A stretch of DNA of 64,000 nt from contig JAQFVV010000545.1 of the NCBI GenBank assembly GCA_028023455.1, forward strand, positions 126,001 to 190,000. Reading direction: 5' to 3'. Shown one piece after another: positions 45,683 through 55,700 of the stretch. The position numbers and the translations under genes were made by a program. How positions within the stretch are numbered: position 1 is the stretch's first letter; every line of letters begins with the position of its first letter. The stretch comes from Epiperipatus broadwayi. Lineage: Eukaryota > Onychophora > Udeonychophora > Euonychophora > Peripatidae. Under the pieces are notes generated by a model. The model ran no database searches. It saw nothing but the letters and a program-made list of their open reading frames with translations, and was not told the DNA's origin.

Positions 45683-46050
45683 GTGGATATTTCTGTGTAT
45701 TTAAGCAGAAATGATGTCTCTAGCAGTGGCAGTACACTATCTCCACCAGTACCTATCTTTTTATGCAGTTTTTTTTTATGTGATAAAGAAGTTTATATTT
45801 CACCTAAAATCGGGATTTCCCCATTTTATATACACACATTAAATTTTACATACTTTAAATGCCTGTTGGAAAAAGGTTTGACAATAAATTTAGATACCAT
45901 AGAAGATTTAGAAAAGATAATGAAACAGAAGTGAAACTTGTTTGTTTCACAGCAAAAATTATTTGAGAAAGTCTTCAACTTTCTAATCAATTGGAATTCT
46001 TGTTAAAGACACAAATTATGAATGAACTTTTAAATTCCAATGAGAGCTAA
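45683..46050 (+). pseudogene. Broken protein-like frames of unknown origin
   Basis: The first frame runs to TGA at 45934 (VYISPKIGISPF, LLEKGLTINLD, IEDLEKIMKQ). A second frame overlapping it from about 45875 reads KDNETEVKLVCFTAKII, a TGA, then ESLQLSNQLEFLLKTQIM and NELLNSNES to a stop at about 46048. The composition and the smooth switch suggest a once-coding sequence with a frameshift and a stop. The last block faintly resembles a BESS-type helix. No confident family was found. Confidence 0.35.
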
Positions 46051-46320
46051 ATAGTTGTATGTCAGTATAGGTTTATGTTTTCTTTTATACACATCTATAC
46101 ATGGGGAAACTTTTAGACAGAAAAAAGTTACACATAAAAATATTTAAGAACTTTTAATTTCTACTTGTAATTTTTTTTGTCTAAAAGTTTTTCCATATTT
46201 ATATATGTGTGTGAAAGAAAATTTAATCATTAGTCATTATTAACACCCTTTTGGAAGCGTGTTATATATATATATAGTTGCACTCATGGAAGTGCAATCT
46301 CTAACAGCTAGACATAGCAG

Positions 46321-46518
46321 TCTGAATATCATGAGCTTCATAAACAATTAGTAAAATCATCATCTCAAAGTTTAATTACCAATTATACAGTCAACAGAAA
46401 ACCATTAACACAGCATGAGACTGAAATTGGCGCTAATTGTATTTCCTCTTGTGATGAATCTGATTTCTTAAAAGTTCACAAACGAACCTGCATATTGTCA
46501 AATAGCAATAATGATTAA
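46321..46518 (+). CDS. Candidate alternative last exon of the host gene
   Basis: It opens after GACATAGCAG at 46320 (phase 0), or after a better AATTATACAG at 46390 (phase 1, exon 46391-46518). The phase 1 form matches the phase of exon b, so it could replace exon c. The frame encodes 65 residues (42 plus a split codon in the short form) and ends at TAA 46516-46518. AATAAA follows at 46540. Residues include PLTQHETEIGANCISSCDES and KVHKRTCILSNSNND. The Cys- and Asn-rich C-terminus matches no family I know. Confidence 0.4.
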   Translation, partial: SEYHELHKQLVKSSSQSLITNYTVNRKPLTQHETEIGANCISSCDESDFLKVHKRTCILSNSNND

Positions 46519-46620
46519 AATATGTATGAAAAAATGTAAAATAAATTACACATAAAAACTTACTGTTTTGAATAAAATTATATAGTTAATAAAAAAAGTA
46601 AAATTTGTCTTATATCAATT

Positions 46621-46838
46621 TTTTTCAAATATTTGAAATTTTTTATTAGTCATACTTTATTTCCTTAATTTTTTTATGCAAATTTTAAAGTAATTTTCTC
46701 TTGTTGCTTTGGTTTTATGTGGTTTTTGAACATTATGGAACCTATCCCATATTTTTCAAGGTAAGTTAAGTCTATTTTTGTGCAATTTTTTTAATGTGGA
46801 TTTTCCGTGGAACCTATCTACTACATAAAAAGAGACCT
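46621..46838 (-). repeat. Dispersed repeat, copy 2 of the inverted pair
   Basis: This is the reverse complement of 27926-28137, with shared ends GTCATACTTTATTTCC and AAAGAGACC and all internal blocks in order. Confidence 0.65.
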
Positions 46839-49112
46839 AGGTGTACAAATTTAATGTTAAGAATTTATAACATAGAGAAATCTATTAAAATATATGACGA
46901 AATTTTAACTAACACATTTCAAATATTTTATTTGTAATTTTTGAATCATACTTAAGAAATATATCATTTAAAGATTCTCTCTAACACAGCAGCAATTAAA
47001 CTAAAATGTTTCAATATATATTGTAACAAAAATTAAAGTAGCTCAAAAGGTCCATTGTAACATATTAAAGAGAATCTCAATTGTATATTAAATAAAGTAA
47101 TCAAAGAGATTCAAATATGAATATTTGGTTTAATAAACGAAAAGAAATTGTAGCTTTTATTTTATATCAAACAGCAAAGAATTAAGTATGCAACTTGCTG
47201 AGCATAAGCCACTAAACAAATAAACAAAATCAACATTGTAAGTAAATAAACGTGTTCAATAAGTAGTCTTTAGAAATATTAATTCAAACAAGTTGTAAAT
47301 AAACTTAATGAAACTGATCAGAATTTATTTAAACTTATATTAACATGAGCATAAGCTATATAATAAAAGATCAGACTGAGTTATCAATCATATTAAGGGT
47401 CATTGGATTAAATGAAACATACTCCTGACTAGTAGCTATATAGCGATAAGGTCAAAAATATTAAAATGATGAGTAGGAATAAATTAAACATATTTCTATA
47501 ATTAGATTTCTCAAGATATCACAATATCAATAATTATAAACAAATTATTAAGAACAACTACTATAACTCAGGTATATGGAAATCAAGTGAGTGAGTACAC
47601 TAGTAACTCAATAAAATATCTTCTCAGGTATATCCAACTGTAGATTTTACTCACTTTCATTTCTTGGTTTGATGTTAAGTGCATATTTAAACAAATACCA
47701 AGTGAATAGGGTCTATCAGGGCGTCACTAGATTATCTGAATCTAGACACAGTTATATCTAATAACCTTTCACATGTACCGGGTTTGAATCCCTTTTGGTA
47801 TCTTATTTCTTACAAAATGTATGATTTTGATTTTAGACCCATAGAACTGTATGCACTAATATTTAAGTAAACACCTAGGTAACATAAAACATCTTTAAAC
47901 TGAAGTGGAATTCATTAGACATAAATCATTTCTTAGACCTTAGCATAACAAATGTGTTTCAATATTTTTTATTAAGTTTTACTAGCTCAGATTACTATTA
48001 ATTTAGGATGGCAATTCACTCATCCTTGCATGAAATAGATGAGGGGATGGTGGTTATAATAATACTAAGAAATCACTAAATACTATGAAATCAATATTTA
48101 TTTATGGCCTTTAAACATATTAATTAAAACGTTGATGATGATGATGATAATGATAACGATAATGACAATGGTTTCAACCACAGCTTTAGGACTAAGCTTA
48201 ATCATAAAACCTAATTTTTATAAAGAAATTCATAATTATTGTTAATCTTAGCATATTTAATCATATCTTAAACAACTAATATTCAACCATTGATGATGAA
48301 TGATCACACTTGATAAAGACTACTCTTAATGAAATATATACGCCTCGTTTAATAACATAAACTAATATTTATTACTGCATTTCTAACATATACATAAACA
48401 TTTCTATATTTACATGAAAATTTATATTAATAATAACAATAATCATAATCGACTGTTTTAAAATCATAACATTAAATTTTAAATTCTTCCCCCTTTCCCG
48501 TAAATGTATTTCAAAAGTATATTGTATTAAATTGGGTAACCGATTTGTTAAAATGTTCCATCCACAAGAAAGGTATTTCATAAAAAAAAATATTCACTCA
48601 TTGGCACACATACCTTATAATCTAGTATGTAAGTAGAATGACAAAATAACTGTTAGTAAAATTGGAAAGAGCAAGTTTTAGAAACAAGTTTTAAATCATT
48701 TTCTCCCCCTCCATTCTAAGCGCTGAAATGCTATATTTTCCTAAAACAAACTAATTTAATATTTTAATACTACTTATTACTTCACATTCACTTGCAATTA
48801 TACACATATAAATATTATTATGTATGTGCGTGTTTTATCCCATAATAGCAAAATATTATTTAAAACCAAAATAATAATACAAAAAATTATTTTACACATT
48901 AATATTTCATAACTGTAAATTAATAAACAAATAATTTTGATACATTCAAGATCATTTATGAAGCTCAAAGTTATTATTAGTAAGACATTCTTGGTTTTAA
49001 TCGATCTGAATAGTCTTTAAAAGTTCTTTAAATAAAATATACCACTTTATTGCTAAAATTTTATTAAGACTCTGCTATCATAAAGAAAATATATATAAAA
49101 AAAAAATTTATA
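46839..49112. other. Long A+T-rich stretch, one SINE-like B box
   Basis: Nothing coding was seen. GGGTTTGAATCCC (near 47780) is a near-perfect RNA polymerase III B box within a possible tRNA-derived SINE. A GAT microsatellite lies at 48134-48155. Confidence 0.4.
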
Positions 49113-49658
49113 CTACCAGTTCTTTGTAGCGACTTCTAATGAGTCAAATTTCTCTTGTTTAATGTCTATCTTTGGCAGCAACAATTTCCGTGTTTCTTTG
49201 GAACAATCTCTTTCTTAAAGTGTATAATTATTTGATGATGATGATCCTATTGAGGTTATTTGCTTTAGTGGACAATTTGGAAATCTTTATATTAATTTTT
49301 CTTCTCTTCCTGTCAAGCATGATTCTTTTAGTGGATGAAATACAGCAGTTGTTTTCACGTTTATAAATTTCCTGGGTTTTAAACTCAGTTGCTGGAACAA
49401 TTAATTGGACTTGATGATTAATATTTATCAGTAGATTAATTCATCTTTCTGATCTCTTTCGAATGCAGGTGAATGTTTTCTTCTTTCCAGCTAAAAACAT
49501 CTTATTTCTCTGGTCAGTTGAAAGGTGTAGAATATTATTTTTCAGACAAGACATCTTTTCTTTCCTATATGATCTGCAGCTCCACGATGGTCAGGTCTTG
49601 ATGGGACACATATCTAATTTTTCTACCCCGTCATTTCTTATATTTTCAACATTCAAAA
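49113..49658 (-). pseudogene. Decayed minus-strand coding sequence, family unknown
   Basis: From 49658 downwards one frame runs 143 codons with only two internal TGA. Its residues are protein-like: NVENIRNDGVEKLDMCPIKT, CLKNNILHLSTDQRNKMFL, FTCIRKRSER, VPATEFKTQEIYKRE and MLDRKRRKINIKISKLSTK. After TAA at 49228-49230 a second frame, from about 49217 to 49113, continues with CSKETRKLLLPKIDIKQEK and DSLEVATKNW, consistent with a frameshift. An acceptor-like T-rich TATGAAG precedes 49658. The stretch is less A+T-rich than its flanks. It may be a retropseudogene or the last exon of a decayed gene. No family was recognised. Confidence 0.45.
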
Positions 49659-49699
49659 CTTCATAAAAAAATGATTTAAAAAAAAAACTATCTAGCAGA

Positions 49700-51050
49700 A
49701 CTAAAAATGTTTGTCTGCTTTAGTTTCAATAATTTTTAAAAAGTCTCTCTCACAATATATTATAATAACAATAATCTAATAGCTCAACTGATTTTCCAGA
49801 CTGCTTTTATATCCGATTTTTGAGTCAACTCACCCAATTAGAGTGATAGTGTGAATTGCTATTTTTGACCAACTCAAAAAATCACACATCTGGTTTTCAG
49901 ACACTTTTGTCTTAAAAAAAATAGACTTAATCCTTTTTCCTTTTTCACGTATATCTGTAATATCTAAAATTGGAGTTTCTTTCCTTTAATCTTAAGATGA
50001 GACAATTTCAAAATTAGAGTTCCCACCAAGCTTAAGCTCCCAAAATGACAAACAATCATTTATAAAAACAAAATTGCTACAAAAATAGATATCTGATTTA
50101 ACACAAAATTGTAAAAAAAATAATTTGACAGATTTAACCCTTCTTTTTCTTTCAATATTTAATAAATGTAAATTTCTGTATGTAATGTACACACATACTT
50201 TATCATTTCAAATCATTCATAAACTGTCATTACAATAATCTAATTGCCAGCTTAGTAATTATAACCCTAATATTTAAAATTAAATCCTTAGCTTTTAAAT
50301 CCCAATTACAATTATAGAAAAGCAAAATAGAAGTATAGAATAAGATATTAGAATTGATCAAGCATAGGTTAGTTTTAAAGAAAGTTAAATATCTGAAATA
50401 TAAAACAATCAATAGCTTACACATACACTGCCTATACGTATGCGTTATAACTTTGCTTTTTAACAGAAAAATTAAAAATTGAATAGTTTAAATGTGTATA
50501 TTACCTTTCTATCAACACAAACAATTAAAGTATATAATTGTTGACCCACTCTCTTTCTGTCTAAAGCTTTTAAAACTGGATCTTGTAGGGTTTAAACTTG
50601 GATGCCCTACAGCTTCATTTATTGTTATATAAAAATGTGATGATGATTTTGGTTTTACATTTTCTTACATGCACATTACTATAAATTTAGCTAGTGACTA
50701 AATTGTAATGGCACAATATATTGTAACGATATATAAATATGTCGTTACATTAATTTAAAATAAAAACTTAAAAGTTCGCAAATAAAAGTAAAAAACTAAA
50801 CGCTAAAATTAAAATGTTTGTTAAACATATATACATTCGCACAGATGCCAAACTTTAAAAAATATTTTTTTTTAAAAAAACAAATAAATAAGTATTTGAA
50901 CGTACTTTTTTATAAAAAAAAAAAAAAGTATAAGATTTAGAAATAAAAACAGGTATTAATTAATTCTTGTAATCTGTAAATGGAAATGATTGTTTATAAA
51001 TTGTTTAAAAGCGTCTGGGCTCTTGTATAATTAAAAAGATCAGATGAAAA
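49700..51050. other. Non-coding A+T-rich spacer
   Basis: No feature was recognised. Minus-strand open pieces at 49992-50192 and 50230-50424 are uninformative. Confidence 0.4.
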
Positions 51051-51079
51051 TTAGATAAGAGAATAAAGAAAATTAGCTT

Positions 51080-51205
51080 GACCAATGGAAGCACTAAGCC
51101 TTGGCTCAGACCCTAACGAAAGTGATGGATTAGTGACGTTTTGTTGATTGAATCCGTGTGGATAATATAAAAAGGAAATACAGTTTTTCGGACAGTTCCA
51201 ACTTG
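51080..51205 (+). promoter_or_regulatory. Possible RNA polymerase II promoter
   Basis: CCAAT lies at 51082, a CRE-like GTGACGTT at 51133, and a TATA-like ATATAAAAAG at 51165, in the expected order within about 100 bases. The island continues to 52760. No downstream exon could be tied to it. Confidence 0.35.
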
Positions 51206-51242
51206 GGTTTTGAGAGGTGGTAGGAAGCACATACCACACTCT

Positions 51243-51332
51243 CTATTTAAAAAGGAAAAATGAAAAGACTGTGATACCAATTGAACCAGCTATTGCCATC
51301 TCCAGAACATTATCTTCCAATGGAGGCGTCAT
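51243..51332 (-). CDS. Small ORF with one membrane span, low confidence
   Basis: The minus strand encodes 29 residues from ATG at 51332. A short acidic head (MTPPLEDNVLEM) is followed by a hydrophobic segment (AIAGSIGITVFSFFLFK) and TAG. The layout suits a tail-anchored or small membrane protein. The plus strand is also open here, so chance is possible, and the promoter-like signals point the other way. Confidence 0.25.
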   Translation of the reverse strand: MTPPLEDNVLEMAIAGSIGITVFSFFLFK

Positions 51333-51429
51333 GGGAATTAAAAGCAGAAACCTGGACTCTTCTACCGTGAGCTATGAACTTTACAATTTAACAACAACCA
51401 AAAAAAGTAATTAAGAACTTTTGTCAGTG

Positions 51430-52800
51430 ATTTTTTTTTAAAGATTCAGCTAATTTAAATTTTAAAATGAACTCTTATTTGATTTTCAAATTTAATCAAT
51501 TGATATGTTTAAATTTATATAGTTAGTTCCATTGATAAAATCATTTCCATTTTATTATTTTTATTTGTAGTAATATTTATTGTAGAAATTATTAAATGCA
51601 TTACATTTAAGTTGGGTATAGACGTTGCATAGATTCGTTAGCGGTTGATTCTGTTGTGGTTTTCACATTCGATTAGAATATATGGGTCAACGATATCACT
51701 GTAAGCATCTTATGATGAATGCTAATGGGATTTGTATATTCCCTATGCAAGTGACGTTTATCGATGACTTTGTATTTTGATCGGTTGTGTTTAATTTGGA
51801 ATGTTTTTGACCGTGGAATCTGTGCAGTTGATCTGTACTCAACATTTTAAAGCACATTTATAAAAATAATCTGTGCGAACATATTTAAATGTTAAATTTA
51901 AATCGGGCGTGAATGGCTATATAGTTTTGTAAAGTTATATTAAGGGAGGGTAATCTTAGGTTATTCGTTTCGTGGTTGAATTGGCTCAATGGATTGGATA
52001 TATTTGTGTAATTAGTAGATGTAGTATGAGGTCCGCTATGGGCAGGATTGCATATATACGCCACACACCTTCTGTTTGCCTATGGATGGGTTTGTAAGTC
52101 GGCAGAAGACCGCAGTCCATTCCTATGGAGTTTTTTGTTTATTGTTCTACTTGCCAACAGATGTAACATCCCTGTTGGTGGAGAGTCAATGTCTTCTCTA
52201 ATTCTACTTACTGTTCAGATGTCCATTTCCGACAGTATAGTATTTTGTGTGGTCGTATCATGCTACATTGAATACATGAATGTATCAGATGGATTGGCGC
52301 CAGTTGATTGCGAAATTTGTTGCCTAAGGTTAAATCAGGGAAGAATTTTTTTTTTTCAAATGCAGATCTATGTAGTCTATTCATACTTGACTATCTAAAT
52401 AAAATATTAAACTCATTGAAACTTAGTTAAATGTAAAATTAAAAGATTAATAGAAAAATCTAAAAATGTTGAATTTATTCCTCAAAATTTAAATGTTATT
52501 TTATATGTGCGTAAATAAATATTTTTATGTGTTAATTTCTGGCAGTGGCTTTTATTCTTTTATATTTAAGATATAAAATTTATAGATTTTTATCTCTGCG
52601 TCTCCGCTGAGCTAGTGACTTGGGCTAATGATCGGAATATTTAAATAAAGTGGAATCTTAACAGCGCGTATCTGCCTACTCTATAAATTTTTCTAGGCTC
52701 AAATGCCTAGATGGCGCCCTGGTAGTTGCAGATATTGTTTTTGCGGTTAGATTCGATCTTCACTTTCATTTTGATCGTTATAATATATAAATGAAATGTT
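51430..52800. other. CpG-richer island with tRNA-like and insulator-like pieces
   Basis: TTGGCTCAATGGATTGG near 51979 resembles a tRNA A box. GGTTAGATTCGATC near 52745 resembles a B box. AGATGGCGC near 52710 fits the strongest part of the CTCF motif in the plus direction. The 116-codon open frame at 52048-52398 has no motif and is probably not a gene. Confidence 0.3.
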
Positions 52801-53312
52801 ATTCATATACGTCCAGGTGTAATTAATTGTAAATATATATACCAATATTTTGGTCAATTGGTAATAAATATTATGGAAATAGTTGTAGGGGTGCTGTAAA
52901 TATTAATGTATAATAATAAGGAATGCTCTATTAATAGAAAATAAATAGAAATAATAAATATCAGAAATTATTTAGATTAATGAGTTTTTAAAAAGTTCTT
53001 CCAAATATAAGGTAATTTGCATGCATCATCATATTTGTTGATACAATTTAGCTTTTTAAGGATCTCAATGGCTTCTCTGATTTGACATTGTTGGAAAGTA
53101 TCACATCTGGATAATATTCTCATGTTTAAAAAATCAATACTATTATCTGTATCTATAGCATGGAGAAATAGTGTTGATGATCACAAATTTTTTTTAACTG
53201 CGTTTATTTCTTCTAGTACTATGCAATGATTGTTCATACTTACATTTCATTTATATAAATATTAGATATGTAAATGAGGCATTTATTTATATAGAGCTAT
53301 GTTTATAAATTG
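52801..53312. other. Non-coding spacer
   Basis: No feature was recognised. Confidence 0.4.
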
Positions 53313-53539
53313 TAATAAACTGAAGATTAGCCTTTCAAGCTAACGTACATGCGCTTTTTCATATCCAGTACTTAAGATTTGCCCATATATAAGCATTTGG
53401 GTTGAATGAATAAGTGGATTCATTTATTCGTTCACAAAGACATTATCTTGTGTTGGAAATGAAAGTATTCATTTATTATTATTAACATTCGTAAAAGCGC
53501 ATGTATGTTAGCTTGAAAGGCTAATCTTCAGTTTATTAT
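53313..53539. mobile_element. Palindromic MITE with 47-bp terminal inverted repeats
   Basis: The left arm 53313-53359 (TAATAAACTGAAGATTAGCC...) is the reverse complement of 53493-53539 with one difference. The 130-base centre has a smaller palindrome (GAATGAATAAGTGGATTCAT). TA at both outer ends fits a Tc1/mariner-type duplication but cannot be separated from the repeat itself. Confidence 0.75.
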
Positions 53540-54440
53540 AAATATTAGATGAAAAATTCTTCAATTTCTATTATCTCCTGATCATAATTAAAAATAATGA
53601 TGAGATAATGCAAGCATTGAAATTAAAAATTACTTATTTATTTACCTCATGAATACGAAATATGAAAATAAAAGTTATTAGATATGAAATAGATTGCCTG
53701 TAGGCGTCAGAATTTTATGTAAGAAATAACATTAAATTTAAGTATATGACCTTCATATATGATGAATAATATTTTATTGGGATAAAATTAATACATAGAA
53801 TATAAAAATCATTAAGAAATATATTATGAGGGAAAGGAATTAAATATTATAAAAGTAAATAAATAATAGAGCAGATTAGGATATATATAATTTTTCTCCT
53901 CTGGCTTACACTTTTATTTAATGAAAGTTGTTGCATCAATACTTGCTATTCATCATCATATTTTTCCAGTTGTATTGTGAAGTAAAACTTCTTTAAAATA
54001 GGATTCCAAGTTAATAAATGTGGCAGCCAAGGTAGATTTCATGAAATCAATGGCTTTTCCAATTTCTTAGCCACTAAACATTGCCAAAAAAGACTGGAAT
54101 AGAAATTGAGATTTAGTGAAAATAAAATGGTAAAAGAATAATTACAACATATTTTTTTTGATGTAGCAATATAGAAAAAATGTCACAGACTTTAGAAAAA
54201 TATAGAAAGAAATTGTGAACTTAAAATATGAATATTCAGGAGAAATACAATTTATATAAAAATATTAAGAATTTTTAAAAACTAAAGTTAGTAATTACTA
54301 AAACTTCTTTATTCTCTGAAGTATTCATCCAGTTTTTAAATTAATATACTCTTATATTTGAAAAAAGGTTAGTCATAATTTACATATTTTTTTTTTTGTA
54401 AAAAAAAAACTATTTCCAAATTTTAATTTTTTATTTTAAG
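53540..54440. other. Non-coding spacer before exon c
   Basis: No feature was recognised. Confidence 0.4.
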
Positions 54441-54557
54441 ATAACAACAAGATGTGGCAAAGTGATGATAGTGATTACAGTGATTTGGATCATATTAGAA
54501 AGATAAAACTTGAAAAGCATTTTAAAAAATTGTTGAAAAAGAAACAAGATCAGAAAA
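54441..54557 (+). CDS. Internal exon of an unrecognised host gene (exon c)
   Basis: The acceptor TTTTTATTTTAAG lies at 54440 and the donor AAAA|GTAAGT begins at 54558. The 117 bases are open as 2 + 38 codons + 1, phase 1 on both sides, and join exon b in frame. The residues run NNKMWQSDDSDYSDLD and then HIRKIKLEKHFKKLLKKK. That is an acidic Ser/Asp patch, typical of casein kinase targets, followed by a strongly basic helix that could bind nucleic acid or act as a nuclear signal. The third consecutive phase 1-1 exon in the same orientation makes coincidence unlikely. The family was not recognised. Confidence 0.6.
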
Positions 54558-55500
54558 GTAAGTATAGCTGAAGTTTTATTATTCCTTTCTATGTTTGTAT
54601 ATTTATTTATTTAATGATGAATTGATTTATTTTGAAATTATACTTATTTATCAATAATATATTATAAAATATTATTTTTTTGTTTAAATAAAAGCTTTTA
54701 TTAAATAAAATGAAATATTTTTTTAAAAAAAAAACATTTTTTATGCATGTGATATTTTTGTATATACTCATGAGAAAATTTGTTAGCAGGTGGTAATTAC
54801 TTCAAGTAAAAAAACTTATAGCAACATATTTAGATGAAAAAGAAAAATAAAGTACAAAACAAAAAAATCTTATAATTTCAGTACACTATTTTCATTATTA
54901 CTCAATTCACTTAACCGTATATAAAAAATAGATATCTTCAACTCTGCATTCAGCAATTTTTCAACATGCATGTAAAGAATTTGCACAGAAGAAAGGCTGT
55001 AATTTTTATTTTGAATCACAATTTGGCCTAATTTGAGTTACAGTTGCAGTTATCTGTCTTTTACAAAACTTATGAGAATGATTTCTATAAATTTATAACT
55101 TTATAGTTTATATATTCAGAATATTAACCACCGGTACCACACTCATACATTTCACAGGAGATGCATTCTACCCTCTCCTGGTTATCAGTAATAAATACCA
55201 TGAATAATATTTCAACATGTAGATTTTGCACTTGAATGGCAAAGATATAATGAAAAATTTATATCAAATTAACTTGATAATTTATCTATTAATACTGTAA
55301 ACAAGCCACTCATTATCTTACTCAGCAAATAGTATAATCATCTTTATAAAATAATACTCCATCAAAATATCCAGAATAACTGTAATTATTGCAAAACAAA
55401 TTATTAATAGTATCATGAAATTACATACTATGTATCATAGAATTCAAATAAAATTCCATACTATTAATATAGAATTCGAATATTAGTTATACTTAGTGTA
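54558..55500. other. Intron-like A+T-rich sequence
   Basis: No feature was recognised. Confidence 0.4.
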
Positions 55501-55516
55501 TATATATATATATATA

Positions 55517-55700
55517 GGGGATTTGAATACAGACTTTCAATCTCCCTTCAGCTATCCAATCCATCTCCTATGGCTGATACACCTGACCACACATATGTGA
55601 AAAATATAAATGATCTCCAATATACATATTTCATGCTAAATGAGCACTCATCAGTTAGTCCAGATCATCATCTCTCACACACATATATAATCAGTCTTCA
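55517..55700 (-). repeat. Dispersed repeat family X, third copy
   Basis: On the minus strand it ends TATTCAAATCCCC followed by a TA microsatellite. The core GATGAGTGCTC and GGTCAGGTGTATCAGCC match the copies at 33541 and 29826. Confidence 0.55.

Larger units (their letters stand above)
45420..45700 (+). promoter_or_regulatory. G+C- and CpG-richer island with CTCF-like motifs
   Basis: It is distinctly less A+T-rich than its surroundings, with several CpG. A donor-like GACGAC|GTAAGT at 45534 could close a 5' untranslated exon. A direct repeat of about 36 bases (GGCTTATGCATGGC near 45547; GCTTACGCATGGT near 45617) carries related motifs. The mix fits a promoter or insulator; an old transposon with its own promoter is the alternative. 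Confidence 0.4.

Noticed and set aside
48134-48155. GAT run as an RTE LINE tail
   Set aside because: No LINE sequence precedes it; a plain microsatellite is simpler.
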